Positions 33,426-41,483 of a DNA stretch of 64,000 nt are shown here, piece after piece. The stretch is from an uncultured Pseudomonadota bacterium. GTDB taxonomy: Bacteria > Pseudomonadota > Gammaproteobacteria > Burkholderiales > JALYOK01. The notes below the pieces were generated by a model that saw nothing but the letters and a program-made list of their open reading frames with translations, was not told where the DNA came from and ran no database searches. Position 1 is the first letter of the stretch; each line of letters starts with the position of its first letter. The translations under genes and the position numbers were made by a program. Location of the stretch: NCBI GenBank assembly GCA_902826775.1, contig CADEHE010000007.1, positions 186,001 to 250,000 on the forward strand, read 5' to 3'.

Positions 33426-35930
33426 TCAAGCGAGATTCCTTAAGCCCCGGCCGAATGGGTGCTCTGCAGCAAAGCGCTGCACTGCTTGCAGTGCGTTGCC
33501 CCCGTTGGCGCGCACGATCTCGTGATAGCGTGCTGTTTCGTTCGGCTCAGTAGTCGCAATCGCGTAGCGTAGCGGCGCTGGTATCAAGCGCCCGATCGTG
33601 GAAGGCCTCGCTTCCATCTTGAGCATGAACTCACTGAAGCGCCCCTTTACCATGCGCAAGCTGCCAATCATTTCTCGCTCCTTGTTGCTCAAAGACAGGT
33701 ACTTGGGCAGTGCAGCTGCGGCATCATGCGTTTGCGCCAACACAATCTTGTTCGCGGTGTTCGCCAGAATAGCCTTGCCGATCGGGGTATCCAGGTCGCT
33801 CAACAGCTGCGATATCGCCACCGCGAGACCGTTCAAGCTGCGATAGCCGCGAAAGCCTTTAGTAGCTAACAGCGAAGAATCCTCATCATTCATAAAGGCC
33901 CATCCTTCGTCCAGGATCACGACCTTGAGGAACTGCAGCAACGCCGGGGCGTACATTTGCGAGTTCACGTAGTTGAACACGCAAAGCAACACCGTCCCGG
34001 CGCACGGGTAGCTCACAACCTTACTCAGGTTCCAGAAAACAAACCGATCGTCTGCCTTGACGCTCGAAGGGCGATTGAGCAGCCGCGAATACGGACCAGA
34101 GTGATAGGGCTGCAGACGCCGATACAGGTCGCGTCCTAGCGAGGTTTGCTCCAATTGTTTGCCGACGTCAGACAGCAGCGTCTCGCGAATTTCGAGATCA
34201 TGGTGTGCGTCCCAGTTGAGCTGCCCCGCACGCATTAAGCAGTCTGACAAAAGGGCCTCGGCATCCTTGTCCACCAAGACGCGCCGATCGCCTTCCGTGA
34301 GCATCATCTTTACCACCGCGAGCCATTGACTCAGGTTATCCATCGTCGGCTTGCCGCGAAAGGGATTGATGGCGCACGCGCCGTCCAAATCGACGAGCAC
34401 GTAGTTCCCGAACAGTTGCGCCAACCGCTCGTAATCGGGTTTGATGGAGATGAGGGAAACGCGTAGCCCAATAACTGACAACAACTGCAAAACCAAGTCC
34501 TGCACAAAAAACGTCTTGCCCGAGCCCGAGCCACCGAACACCAACACATGTGGGTTCGTGTCACAATCGCGAGGATCGAAGTGCAGCGGGGTAAACCAGC
34601 GGGTGATATATCTCGCGATCGAGTGCTGAGGATCCGTGCCCTCCCAGTAGCCGGCTAGCGGTACCATCGCTGCAGCGTCGCGCGCCATCATGCCGCGCGT
34701 GCGGCACAGCGCGCGTTCGTCGACGATACTGTGCGAGAGCGGCAGCGACTGAAATAGCGCCGAGCTCCCGACGTGCTCTTCGACCTCCGCGTGCATCCGT
34801 TTCTCTAGGCGACTCGCCACTCGCGCCGCACGATCGGCGCAGTCTTCCTCGCTCCTACCGCGTACCCAGACCATCAAGCGCACCGCACCCTTGACTTCGC
34901 CGCGAATCATTCGCTGCTCGATCTCATCCAGCTTTTCGGCACGTTGCGCCATCTCCACACGATTCCACGGCACCGTGAGCTTGTCGGTCATGTGGCGTGC
35001 GGTCTTCACGGCCAGACTTTCCATTGATTGCGACTTGGCGCGGAAACTGACGCATACCCAGATGTCGCCTTCGCTGTTTACTACATCACCGAGCATCCCC
35101 GGGAGTGGATCGGTTGGCTGCCACATCATCGAGACGGCGCGGTGCCACACGCGCTCGCCGCGCGCACGGGTCTGAATGCTGCGTCCGTTGATGTTCTCCA
35201 CGTCGCCCAACAGACCGATCGCCTCGGCGACCGATTCATCATCGCCGACGCTCATCGCCTGCGTCGCTGCCCCGGGACCGAAGAGCAGACTCGCCACGAA
35301 TGCTACAAACTCGTCTCGCGGTTGGCGGCGCAGTGCAAGCCCGTTGCCCGCCGCCGTCTGCTCAATCGCCTGGACCGCGCGGCGGAATCGATGCCCCACT
35401 TCTTCCAATTCGTCCGCGATCGCGTTGCTTGGCCCACGGCGCAGCGACCCCAGAAAGGTCCGCAGAGAGTTGCCACTGAGCTCCGCTTGTGGAGGACTCT
35501 TTAGGCAGAGGTAGATTGCTTGTCGTCGCGGAAAGAAATTGATCTCGGGCTCGTCCGGAAAGAATCCTGTCTCCTGCGCATGGCGCAAACGGTCAATCGC
35601 TTCGCGCTGCAGTGCGTGCAAGAGCGGGCCGTCGGTCGGCCGTTGTTCATAGAGCGCCAGGTACGGCTCGACATCATGCTCGCGCCCGATGTAGCAAGTC
35701 AGTACATGCTCGGCCGGCAGCTGCGTCAACAGCGCGCTGTACGCGTTTGCGAGCGCCGCCTCCGCGTCATCGATGCCTTCGCCAGTGGGCACGCCCATTT
35801 GCCAAACGAAACCGAGTGACCCATCGAGTAAGAAGTGCACATCTGGCAGTCCACCGAACGTGGCGGTTTTGCGGCTAGGAATGTAGTCGCTCAGCCTGGC
35901 GTCAGGGCGCGATTCGGCCGTCGCGCTCAT
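33426..35930 (-). CDS. traC: TraC/VirB4-type secretion ATPase
   Basis: VirB4 ATPases drive pilus assembly and substrate transfer at the inner membrane. The protein of about 834 residues begins MSATAESRPDARLSDYIP at an ATG overlapping the traV stop (TGATG). It shows the TraC N-terminal domain (GFVWQMGVPTG, FFPRRQAIYLCLK), Walker A FGGSGSGKTFF, the segment LISIKPDYERLAQLFG, Walker B VVILDEGWAFM and the following SLLATKGFRGYRSLNGLAVA. The length is that of F TraC (875). The open frame upstream of the ATG is an artefact over traV. Confidence 0.93.
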   Translation of the reverse strand: MSATAESRPDARLSDYIPSRKTATFGGLPDVHFLLDGSLGFVWQMGVPTGEGIDDAEAALANAYSALLTQLPAEHVLTCYIGREHDVEPYLALYEQRPTDGPLLHALQREAIDRLRHAQETGFFPDEPEINFFPRRQAIYLCLKSPPQAELSGNSLRTFLGSLRRGPSNAIADELEEVGHRFRRAVQAIEQTAAGNGLALRRQPRDEFVAFVASLLFGPGAATQAMSVGDDESVAEAIGLLGDVENINGRSIQTRARGERVWHRAVSMMWQPTDPLPGMLGDVVNSEGDIWVCVSFRAKSQSMESLAVKTARHMTDKLTVPWNRVEMAQRAEKLDEIEQRMIRGEVKGAVRLMVWVRGRSEEDCADRAARVASRLEKRMHAEVEEHVGSSALFQSLPLSHSIVDERALCRTRGMMARDAAAMVPLAGYWEGTDPQHSIARYITRWFTPLHFDPRDCDTNPHVLVFGGSGSGKTFFVQDLVLQLLSVIGLRVSLISIKPDYERLAQLFGNYVLVDLDGACAINPFRGKPTMDNLSQWLAVVKMMLTEGDRRVLVDKDAEALLSDCLMRAGQLNWDAHHDLEIRETLLSDVGKQLEQTSLGRDLYRRLQPYHSGPYSRLLNRPSSVKADDRFVFWNLSKVVSYPCAGTVLLCVFNYVNSQMYAPALLQFLKVVILDEGWAFMNDEDSSLLATKGFRGYRSLNGLAVAISQLLSDLDTPIGKAILANTANKIVLAQTHDAAAALPKYLSLSNKEREMIGSLRMVKGRFSEFMLKMEARPSTIGRLIPAPLRYAIATTEPNETARYHEIVRANGGNALQAVQRFAAEHPFGRGLRNLA

Positions 35931-36307
35931 CAGCGAGCTCGCGCCGGCGAGGATTTCGCGCCACGCCCGTCGATCGGATCGACGCTGCCGTCCGGTAGCA
36001 GCCACTTGGGCGAATTAACTTGCACCGCGACCCATCCGCCGTAATGGTAGTTGCCTGCTTCGTCCTTCCAAGGAACGATGTAAGCCAATCGCACGTCGGG
36101 GGCCGAGATGATCGGCACCGGCGGTGTCGATGTCAGGGAGGGTTTTACCTCGCGACTCTTTACGACCGAGAAATCGTGTTCCGCGCTGCCGTTCCACGCT
36201 TCTTCCACACTCATCGTTTTCACTTTGACTTGTGTCGCCGGCGTCGCACACCCGCCTACCATGACCACCAGCAGCGCGCCAAGCACGCACAACCGTCCGA
36301 TCTTCAT
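35930..36307 (-). CDS. traV: TraV-like outer-membrane lipoprotein
   Basis: The 125-residue protein starts MKIGRLCVLGALLVVMVGGC, where VGGC is a lipobox, so the mature protein is lipid-anchored. It contains MSVEEAWNGSAEHDF and ends in a basic, disordered tail. Together with TraK and TraB it should form the outer-membrane core of the channel. TraV proteins are short and poorly conserved, so the call rests on lipobox, size and the order traB-traV-traC. Both ends are coupled by TGATG overlaps. Confidence 0.78.
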   Translation of the reverse strand: MKIGRLCVLGALLVVMVGGCATPATQVKVKTMSVEEAWNGSAEHDFSVVKSREVKPSLTSTPPVPIISAPDVRLAYIVPWKDEAGNYHYGGWVAVQVNSPKWLLPDGSVDPIDGRGAKSSPARAR

Positions 36308-37578
36308 CACTGTCTCCCTGCGTTGGCGGTTCTCACCGTCGATATCAACTCGCCGCCTTCAGGCAGCTCCGATTCGGTATTCAAGAAAACGGTGATCTCG
36401 CGCCCCCCACCGACTTGCACAGTCGGCTTGAATGGATCGAAGTAATCGCGCAAGTCTTCGCGCAACCCGCGCCCCACCCCCTCCAAGACGCCGCCGCGAA
36501 ACGCCCGCGTCGCACTCCCCGTCAGCGTTTCCACGGATTGCCCCGTGGACGGAGAGTAGGCACTGGTAGTCTCGCGCTGGACGGCGAGCGCGCCGAAGCG
36601 TTCCAACGCGGAAGCGCCCGCACTGGCCAACAGCCTCTTCTGCTGATTGGTGTCGATGGTGCCGCGAAGCCCTTGCATGCCGTCTTCCCGATCAACCACG
36701 TACCCGGCAGCCGCCCAGGATCGCGTGCGGCCATTGGCCAGCGTGCAGGTTAGCTTGATCGGTTTAACCATGATCCGCCCCTCATTTACCTCCGCCGTTC
36801 CTTCTCCAAGCACGATGCAACCATCCAGGTTGCTCTGATAGCCGTTGGCAGAGGTATACGTGCCGACCATCTTCATGTTGATGTAACGAAATGCGCCACC
36901 TTGCGAAGCCACCGCGCCGTTCAGCGTGCGGGCGTTGCCGAATCCGCCTTGCGGGATGACCAGCGCGTCCGGTGCCGGGCCGGACCCAGGTCTGCCGGGC
37001 GTCTTCGGTATAGCCTGCCCGGTTGCGTTGGCCAGCTCAGTCGGCGTGCCGAGGAACTGCTGGTCTTGTTGTTTGGAGAGGTTGTCGCCGCTCTGCCCCA
37101 TGGTGACGATCTTCGTCGCCAGAAAGCGACCGGATTGCGCTTCGCTTGCATTTGCTTCACCTGCAGCGGCGGGGCGAGATTGATCCTGCGTAGGCTGCAT
37201 CGCTGCAACCTTATCGCGCACCTCTTTGCTGAGGCGCTCCAAGTAATCGTCTTGCCGTTGCTGCGCTGCCAGCATCGCGGCATCCTGAGCTTTGCGAAGG
37301 GCTGCGAGCTCCTGCTGGATCGAGGTTTGCAGCCTTTCTTGAAACGTTTGGTTGTACGCCTCTGACGGCACCGCGGTGCCAAGATTTGCTTTGCCGACCT
37401 TGTTTCCTTCCGTGCTAACGGCTGCGCCGCGCGGCGGCGCGTCCGCGCTGCCTAGCGCGTCCTTCTTTTCAGCCCGAATCGCCGCGGCAGTAACCAGCCC
37501 CGCGACTACGAGGAAGAGCGCTGCCACGAGCCACCAGATGAGTTTCCCGCCTTTCCCGCGGGCCGCTAGATTGAGCAT
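36307..37578 (-). CDS. traB: TraB (VirB10-like) channel scaffold protein
   Basis: The 423-residue protein has an N-terminal membrane helix (IWWLVAALFLVVAGLVTAAA), a coiled-coil region (QERLQTSIQQELAALRKAQD), a Gly/Pro-rich linker and a C-terminal beta-barrel-type domain. That domain has SNLDGCIVLGEGTAEVNEGR, KLTCTLANGRTRSWAAAGYV and GLRGTIDTNQQ, which are typical of TraB/VirB10. It spans the periplasm and links inner-membrane ATPases to the outer-membrane core formed with TraK and TraV. Confidence 0.92.
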   Translation of the reverse strand: MLNLAARGKGGKLIWWLVAALFLVVAGLVTAAAIRAEKKDALGSADAPPRGAAVSTEGNKVGKANLGTAVPSEAYNQTFQERLQTSIQQELAALRKAQDAAMLAAQQRQDDYLERLSKEVRDKVAAMQPTQDQSRPAAAGEANASEAQSGRFLATKIVTMGQSGDNLSKQQDQQFLGTPTELANATGQAIPKTPGRPGSGPAPDALVIPQGGFGNARTLNGAVASQGGAFRYINMKMVGTYTSANGYQSNLDGCIVLGEGTAEVNEGRIMVKPIKLTCTLANGRTRSWAAAGYVVDREDGMQGLRGTIDTNQQKRLLASAGASALERFGALAVQRETTSAYSPSTGQSVETLTGSATRAFRGGVLEGVGRGLREDLRDYFDPFKPTVQVGGGREITVFLNTESELPEGGELISTVRTANAGRQ

Positions 37579-37590
37579 GTGCAGTGCTGT

Positions 37591-38472
37591 TCAGTGCTTG
37601 GTGTACACGAGATAGCCCTGCGTGCTCGGCGTGGCATCGTCCAATGTCCAGGCGTCGGCGCCGATGATTCGCATGTGTCCCAACTCGGGGATCAGGATCT
37701 GTATCGCGCTAGCTTTGATGCGCACTTGCGATCCTGCCGGCCCGATGCGGGAGAGCTTGGCGCGGATGCCGGTCATCGCCGGCGACGACCAAACCTCGCG
37801 AGCTTCGATCAGCAGGGTTTCTGAACGCAGCAGCTCGCGCTTTGATTCGGCACGCTGAAAACCGGGCGGCACTTCGCCCTTCATCAAATCCACCAGCAGC
37901 GACGTGGGGGCCATGCTCGCGCTCGTGCCGGTCGTGAGACTACCTAACTTTTCTGCGGTCAGCGCCTGCACTTCAATGATGGCGATGTGATCCAGAGCAG
38001 TGCTCAGCTTGGCTACGTACAGTTCGCCGCTTTGCCCACGCGCGAAGAAACGCTGCTCGGTGTGTTCTACCTTGGGACGAATCGAGAGCGTGCGATCGTC
38101 GACCTCGGCGATGGAAACTTCGTTAGCGTTCTCCGGCCAATACTTGCTGATCGGCTCTGGCAAGCGCACTACAGTCTCCGAAAGCGGTTGCAGCCCAACA
38201 GGTATCAACGCATCGCGATTCCACGTGACCGTGGCGGCCGCGGCCGCACTGGCGAAGCCGAACATCGCAAGAAAGAGGGCGGTGCGCAGGGCGCGGCCGT
38301 CCTGCGCTGCATCGTCCTGTAGCCGATGACGTTGTAGGCTGCGCTCGATTTGGTTGCGAATCACGATGCTGCGCGCTTTGATGCGCTGGCGCAACGCTCT
38401 AGTTCTTTGGAGCAGCGTTGCTGCGCTCAGGTTCAAGGGCGACGGTGTCGAAAGCGAGTAGTTGGATTCCAT
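37591..38472 (-). CDS. traK: TraK secretin-like outer-membrane core protein
   Basis: The mature part starts after a signal segment ALFLAMFGFASAAAA and shows VKRLPEPIS-like strands (here VVRLPEPISKYWPENANEVS), VEVQAL-type strands and the late segment VWSSPAMTGIRAKLSRIG, consistent with TraK of F-type systems. TraK forms part of the outer-membrane ring with TraV and TraB. The start is uncertain: ATG 38472 gives an unusually long stretch before the signal peptide and a 74-base overlap with traE. TTG 38394 or GTG 38364 would remove the overlap. Confidence 0.8.
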   Translation of the reverse strand: MESNYSLSTPSPLNLSAATLLQRTRALRQRIKARSIVIRNQIERSLQRHRLQDDAAQDGRALRTALFLAMFGFASAAAAATVTWNRDALIPVGLQPLSETVVRLPEPISKYWPENANEVSIAEVDDRTLSIRPKVEHTEQRFFARGQSGELYVAKLSTALDHIAIIEVQALTAEKLGSLTTGTSASMAPTSLLVDLMKGEVPPGFQRAESKRELLRSETLLIEAREVWSSPAMTGIRAKLSRIGPAGSQVRIKASAIQILIPELGHMRIIGADAWTLDDATPSTQGYLVYTKH

Positions 38473-39091
38473 AGGGGTTGCTCTGATCAGGGCTGCCAAT
38501 CGAAAATTGGATACTAAACTGATGCCGGAACTGCGACATCACCACGTTGCCGCTCGTGAACAGCCACGGGCCCGCGACGCGGAAAGTGTAGATACCCTTC
38601 GTGTCGCGAGTGAACTCTTCGTCGCTATCGCGCGTAAAGCTGCGGCTTTGTTGCTGTGCGGTGATCTCTGAGAGCAAGCGCTGCGCCTCAGCGCGAAACT
38701 TCGGTCGAAACTCTGGGGCGCAGTAGCTCTCCATTTCCTCCAGCCGCTTGCGTGCGGTGCTCGGGGTAAGGTTTCCGCCCAACCCTTGCACATAGCGAAT
38801 GGCACCGAGCACATTCTCTTCCGTCACGCCCGGCGCGTACACACCCGCAGCAGCGCCCGGGACCACGCGTACCGGGAGATTCTGGGCCATATTGACTACT
38901 CTGAACCCGATCTGCGCGTTTACCACGACAGCAACAATCAGGGCGATTGAGAGTGCAGCGATGGCAAATGCCTGCAAGCCAAGACGATGTTTGATTACTT
39001 CCAGCTCGCTTGTGGGTGGGCGTCCGGCGGCCGGCGCTTTGGTGGACCGCGCGGGCCGCAAACGCAAGCGCCCGAGAAGGCTAGCAAGCAT
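38399..39091 (-). CDS. traE: TraE inner-membrane assembly protein
   Basis: The 230-residue protein starts MLASLLGRLRLRPARSTK, has one membrane helix (LQAFAIAALSIALIVAVVVN) and a VirB8-like periplasmic domain containing VTEENVLGAIRYVQGLGGNL, AQRLLSEITAQQQSRSFT and TYTFRVAGPWLFTSG-like sequence (here IYTFRVAGPWLFTSGNVV). This is the pattern of F TraE, needed for pilus assembly. The ATG at 39091 lies six bases after the traL stop. Confidence 0.88.
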   Translation of the reverse strand: MLASLLGRLRLRPARSTKAPAAGRPPTSELEVIKHRLGLQAFAIAALSIALIVAVVVNAQIGFRVVNMAQNLPVRVVPGAAAGVYAPGVTEENVLGAIRYVQGLGGNLTPSTARKRLEEMESYCAPEFRPKFRAEAQRLLSEITAQQQSRSFTRDSDEEFTRDTKGIYTFRVAGPWLFTSGNVVMSQFRHQFSIQFSIGSPDQSNPYGIQLLAFDTVALEPERSNAAPKN

Positions 39092-39096
39092 GGTCA

Positions 39097-39348
39097 CTAT
39101 TTCCGCAGCCGCTTCAGGCGCGGCGGCAGCAACCCCGGCCAAGGGACGCCCCACTCGTACAGCTTGTGCAAGAGGTACCCGTCCGGCTTACCGATTGTCA
39201 CCCAGTAGTAGAACACCGGTAGCACCAACCCAAGCACCACGCTTAACGTCGGGAAGAGCGGGCGCAGGACCAGCATCGGCACGGCAAAACACAGCATCGT
39301 TTCGATGCTGCGCGTTGAACCCTCGAACCGGCTACCTACACTTGCCAT
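39097..39348 (-). CDS. traL: TraL small pilus assembly membrane protein
   Basis: The 83-residue protein has an N-terminal cytoplasmic stretch and hydrophobic segments ETMLCFAVPMLVLRPLFP and LSVVLGLVLPVFYYWVTIGK, ending in the conserved-type YLLHKLYEWGVP. This is the layout of TraL in F-type systems. It directly precedes traE. The ATG at 39348 is used; a TTG immediately before it would add one residue. Confidence 0.85.
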   Translation of the reverse strand: MASVGSRFEGSTRSIETMLCFAVPMLVLRPLFPTLSVVLGLVLPVFYYWVTIGKPDGYLLHKLYEWGVPWPGLLPPRLKRLRK

Positions 39349-39432
39349 CAAATATTCAGCGCGGGGACTTCGGCATTCATGCCGGAGCGGAAGCGCTGCC
39401 CTTGTGGGTGGGATCGGTTGGTGCCCTTGATA

Positions 39433-39450
39433 ACTGTTAATGTATACAGT
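39433..39450 (+). promoter_or_regulatory. Palindrome in front of second tnpB (ACTGT-N8-ACAGT)
   Basis: Same arms and same 8-nt spacer length as the palindrome before the first tnpB, here ending 11 bases before the GTG start. It is either an operator/promoter or the left-end hairpin of the element. Confidence 0.5.
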
Positions 39451-39461
39451 ATGCTAGTGCT

Positions 39462-40511
39462 GTGATCTTGGTCTACCGCTACCGCGTTAAAAACTTGCAT
39501 GGCGAGCTTAACCGCCAAGCCCGCGCCGTCAATTTCCTGTGGAATTACTGCAACGACGTGCAGAGGCACGCCTTGCAGTGGGGCAAAAAGTGGCCGAGCG
39601 GCTTCGATCTCAACAAGCTGACGGCGGCCAGCAGCAAGGAGCTGCGTCTGCACTCCGGTACGATCAACGCAACCTGCGAGCAATACGCCAAGAGCCGCTG
39701 TCAACATCGCCGTCCGTACCTGCGCTATCGCGGCAAGAAATCGCTTCCCTGGGTCCCGCTCAAAGGCCGTGACCTCAAAGCAGACGGCGATGGATTTATC
39801 TTCCAAGGGCGGCGCTTTCGCGTGTTCCTCTCGCGGGCTTTGCCGGAAGGCGGCAAGATCAAAGACGGCACGAACTTCGCACGCGATGCGCGTGGCAACT
39901 GGTTCTTGAATGTCTGTATTGAAGTAGCGCGCGCCGCCGAATCGCGGCCAATACAAAGCGGCGTCGGTATTGATCTGGGCCTTAAACATTTCGCCAAGCT
40001 GAGCACCGGCGAGCCTATCCCGAACGATCGCTACGGCAGGACGGCGGCGCTTAAGCTGGCGACGATGCAGCGCGCGCACAAGCACAAGCGCCACCTTGCA
40101 AAGTTGCACGGCAAAGTAGCGCACGCTCGTGCCGATTTTCAGTACAAACTGGCCCTCGACCTGGTACGCCGGTTCGACTACATCGCGGTTGGCAATGTCG
40201 ACGCCGCGAAACTCGCCAAAACCAAGATGGCGAAAAGCGTCTACGACGCGTCTTGGTCTAGTTTCCGAAACAAACTTGCGCACAAGGCTATTGAGCATGG
40301 CGCGACGTTCGAGGAAGTTAGCGAACAAGGTTCGACCCAAACCTGTTCTGCGTGCGGTGCGCGCAGCGGCCCTAAAGGTAACGCAGGTTTGCGAATAAGA
40401 GAGTGGATATGCAGTGATTGCGGTTCTGAGCATGATCGTGATACCAATGCTGCGCTAAACATTCTCCGCTGCGGGCATGCAGCGCCAGTTGTGGGAATCT
40501 CCGCTCTTTAG
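39462..40511 (+). CDS. tnpB: TnpB RNA-guided nuclease with altered RuvC-II residue
   Basis: The 349-residue protein contains the TnpB RuvC-I motif GVGIDLGLKHFAKLSTG (D171), the zinc finger CSACG...CSDCG (C295/C298/C317/C320) and the RuvC-III motif HDRDTNAALNIL (D325 or D327). At the RuvC-II position, where a Glu is normal, it has N245 in YIAVGNVDAAKL. A Glu at 288 in EEVSEQGSTQTCS may replace it, as described for TnpB lineages with rearranged catalytic sites. It is on the strand opposite to the transfer operon and starts with GTG. Its stop codon lies in the loop of the guide RNA hairpin. Confidence 0.9.
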   Translation: MILVYRYRVKNLHGELNRQARAVNFLWNYCNDVQRHALQWGKKWPSGFDLNKLTAASSKELRLHSGTINATCEQYAKSRCQHRRPYLRYRGKKSLPWVPLKGRDLKADGDGFIFQGRRFRVFLSRALPEGGKIKDGTNFARDARGNWFLNVCIEVARAAESRPIQSGVGIDLGLKHFAKLSTGEPIPNDRYGRTAALKLATMQRAHKHKRHLAKLHGKVAHARADFQYKLALDLVRRFDYIAVGNVDAAKLAKTKMAKSVYDASWSSFRNKLAHKAIEHGATFEEVSEQGSTQTCSACGARSGPKGNAGLRIREWICSDCGSEHDRDTNAALNILRCGHAAPVVGISAL

Positions 40512-40528
40512 GGCGGAGAGGATGTCAA
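40400..40528 (+). ncRNA. Predicted omega RNA scaffold at the tnpB 3' end
   Basis: The end of tnpB contains a 7-bp stem (40498-40504 with 40513-40519) followed by GGATGTCAA, the same ending seen at the right end of many tnpB elements. In known systems the RNA scaffold overlaps the tnpB 3' end and the guide is the sequence just past the right end; here the guide would start at 40529 with CGGCTTAACTCCTCGG. The 5' boundary given is approximate. Confidence 0.6.
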
Positions 40529-40557
40529 CGGCTTAACTCCTCGGCTTGCGTTTGCAC

Positions 40558-40992
40558 TCAAGCTAACGTTTTGCCCCAGTTCTGCATGACAACGACCGCG
40601 CCAGGGATCAAGAAGAATATGACAGCGCACGCGACACCGGCCCACATGCCAATGACGCCCCAGCGCGGTATGCCCGCGACCGCGATCGCGATCACTAGAA
40701 CGCCGATGACCAGCGACCACTCCGAAAAGAAGAAGTTCTTGACTTCGGTCCACAGTCCCGTAGCAGTCATCGCGGCGTGCGCCGGCAGCGTGAATAGCGC
40801 TAGGCTAATGAGCAGGGTTGGCAAGACCATCCGCAGAAGGTGCTCAGAAGGAACGCTGGGCCGCGCTAACACTCCGACGTGGCGGCGGCTGCGCGCGGTA
40901 AGTGGCTCACGCCGGCGTGTCGAAACAAAGGTGTTGCAGCGGCCGAGAGCGCCACGTAACCGACGCCAGACAGAAACAAGAAACGGCTTCAT
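40558..40992 (-). CDS. traA: F-type propilin (TraA-like)
   Basis: The 144-residue protein has a long basic leader, a signal-type segment LLISLALFTLPAHA with cleavage expected before AMTATG, and a mature part of about 70 residues with two hydrophobic helices (LVIGVLVIAIAVAGIPRW and GMWAGVACAVIFFLIPGAVV). This matches the F pilin TraA, which has a roughly 50-residue leader and 70-residue mature form. GGGAG precedes the ATG at 40992. It would be the first gene of the F-type operon if the tnpB element had not been inserted after it. Confidence 0.85.
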   Translation of the reverse strand: MKPFLVSVWRRLRGALGRCNTFVSTRRREPLTARSRRHVGVLARPSVPSEHLLRMVLPTLLISLALFTLPAHAAMTATGLWTEVKNFFFSEWSLVIGVLVIAIAVAGIPRWGVIGMWAGVACAVIFFLIPGAVVVMQNWGKTLA

Positions 40993-41037
40993 CTCTACTC
41001 CCCTCTTATCGTCGCCTCTACTTGCGCTCACCTGCTC

Positions 41038-41085
41038 TTTCGCGGGGTGTGACGCGCATAGGGCTGTTTTTGCCCACAACGGCGA
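41038..41085 (-). promoter_or_regulatory. Shared control element, copy B, upstream of traA
   Basis: In gene sense it reads GGGCAAAAAC, 10 bases, then GCGTCACACCCCGCGAAA, and is about four-fifths identical to copy A (19829-19875) over 46 bases. It lies 45 bases before the traA ATG, in the same orientation relative to the gene as copies A and C, and is the probable control site of the F-type operon. Confidence 0.6.
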
Positions 41086-41237
41086 GAAGATATTTTCCGT
41101 CTAGCGAAAACAGCGCTACCTGGCGCTGCTGGGCGTCAGCGCGACGTTAAGGAGTTTCTGGGCGACGGTAGGTGCGGAGTCCGAAGAACAGGGCGTCGAG
41201 CCCTGTTGTTGGGTAGTCAACGACGGGGGAGAACTGG

Positions 41238-41483
41238 TCAGGGCTGATCGATTACCAGAATGTTAGCCACCGCCTTTCGCACCGCTGGCGTGGGTTCTGC
41301 CGCAATCAATGCTTCTCGTGCCGATTCCGAAAGCCCGAAGCGTAACCCATGCTTTCGTCCTTTCTCCAATACCAATCCGTAGTCGTCGCACCATTGGGCG
41401 AGTCGCTCGATCGCGCGGCGCATCGCCAGCTCATCAGGTGAAAGCGTTGCCGAATCCGCTTGGACAATGTCTTTCAGCGTCAT
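41238..41483 (-). CDS. Hypothetical protein, 81 residues
   Basis: I do not recognise this small protein. It starts MTLKDIVQADSATLSPDELA, continues with a helix MRRAIERLAQWCDDYGLVLE and ends in ALIAAEPTPAVRKAVANIL. A good AAAGGGG stands before the ATG. It overlaps the 3' end of the NERD gene by 50 bases in another frame, so the pair is probably translated from one mRNA. Confidence 0.6.
   Translation of the reverse strand: MTLKDIVQADSATLSPDELAMRRAIERLAQWCDDYGLVLEKGRKHGLRFGLSESAREALIAAEPTPAVRKAVANILVIDQP

Larger units (their letters stand above)
39432..40528 (+). mobile_element. IS200/IS605-type element carrying only tnpB, inserted between traA and traL
   Basis: Proposed ends: the pentamer TTGAT (39427-39431), the ISDra2-type target motif, lies directly left of the element. 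A small hairpin starts one base further on. The right end is the motif TCAA (40525-40528) just after the terminal hairpin of the predicted guide RNA. Removing 39432-40528 would rejoin TTGAT to CGGCTTAACTCC. No tnpA is present, so movement would need a helper. The boundaries are inferred from family knowledge. Confidence 0.55.
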
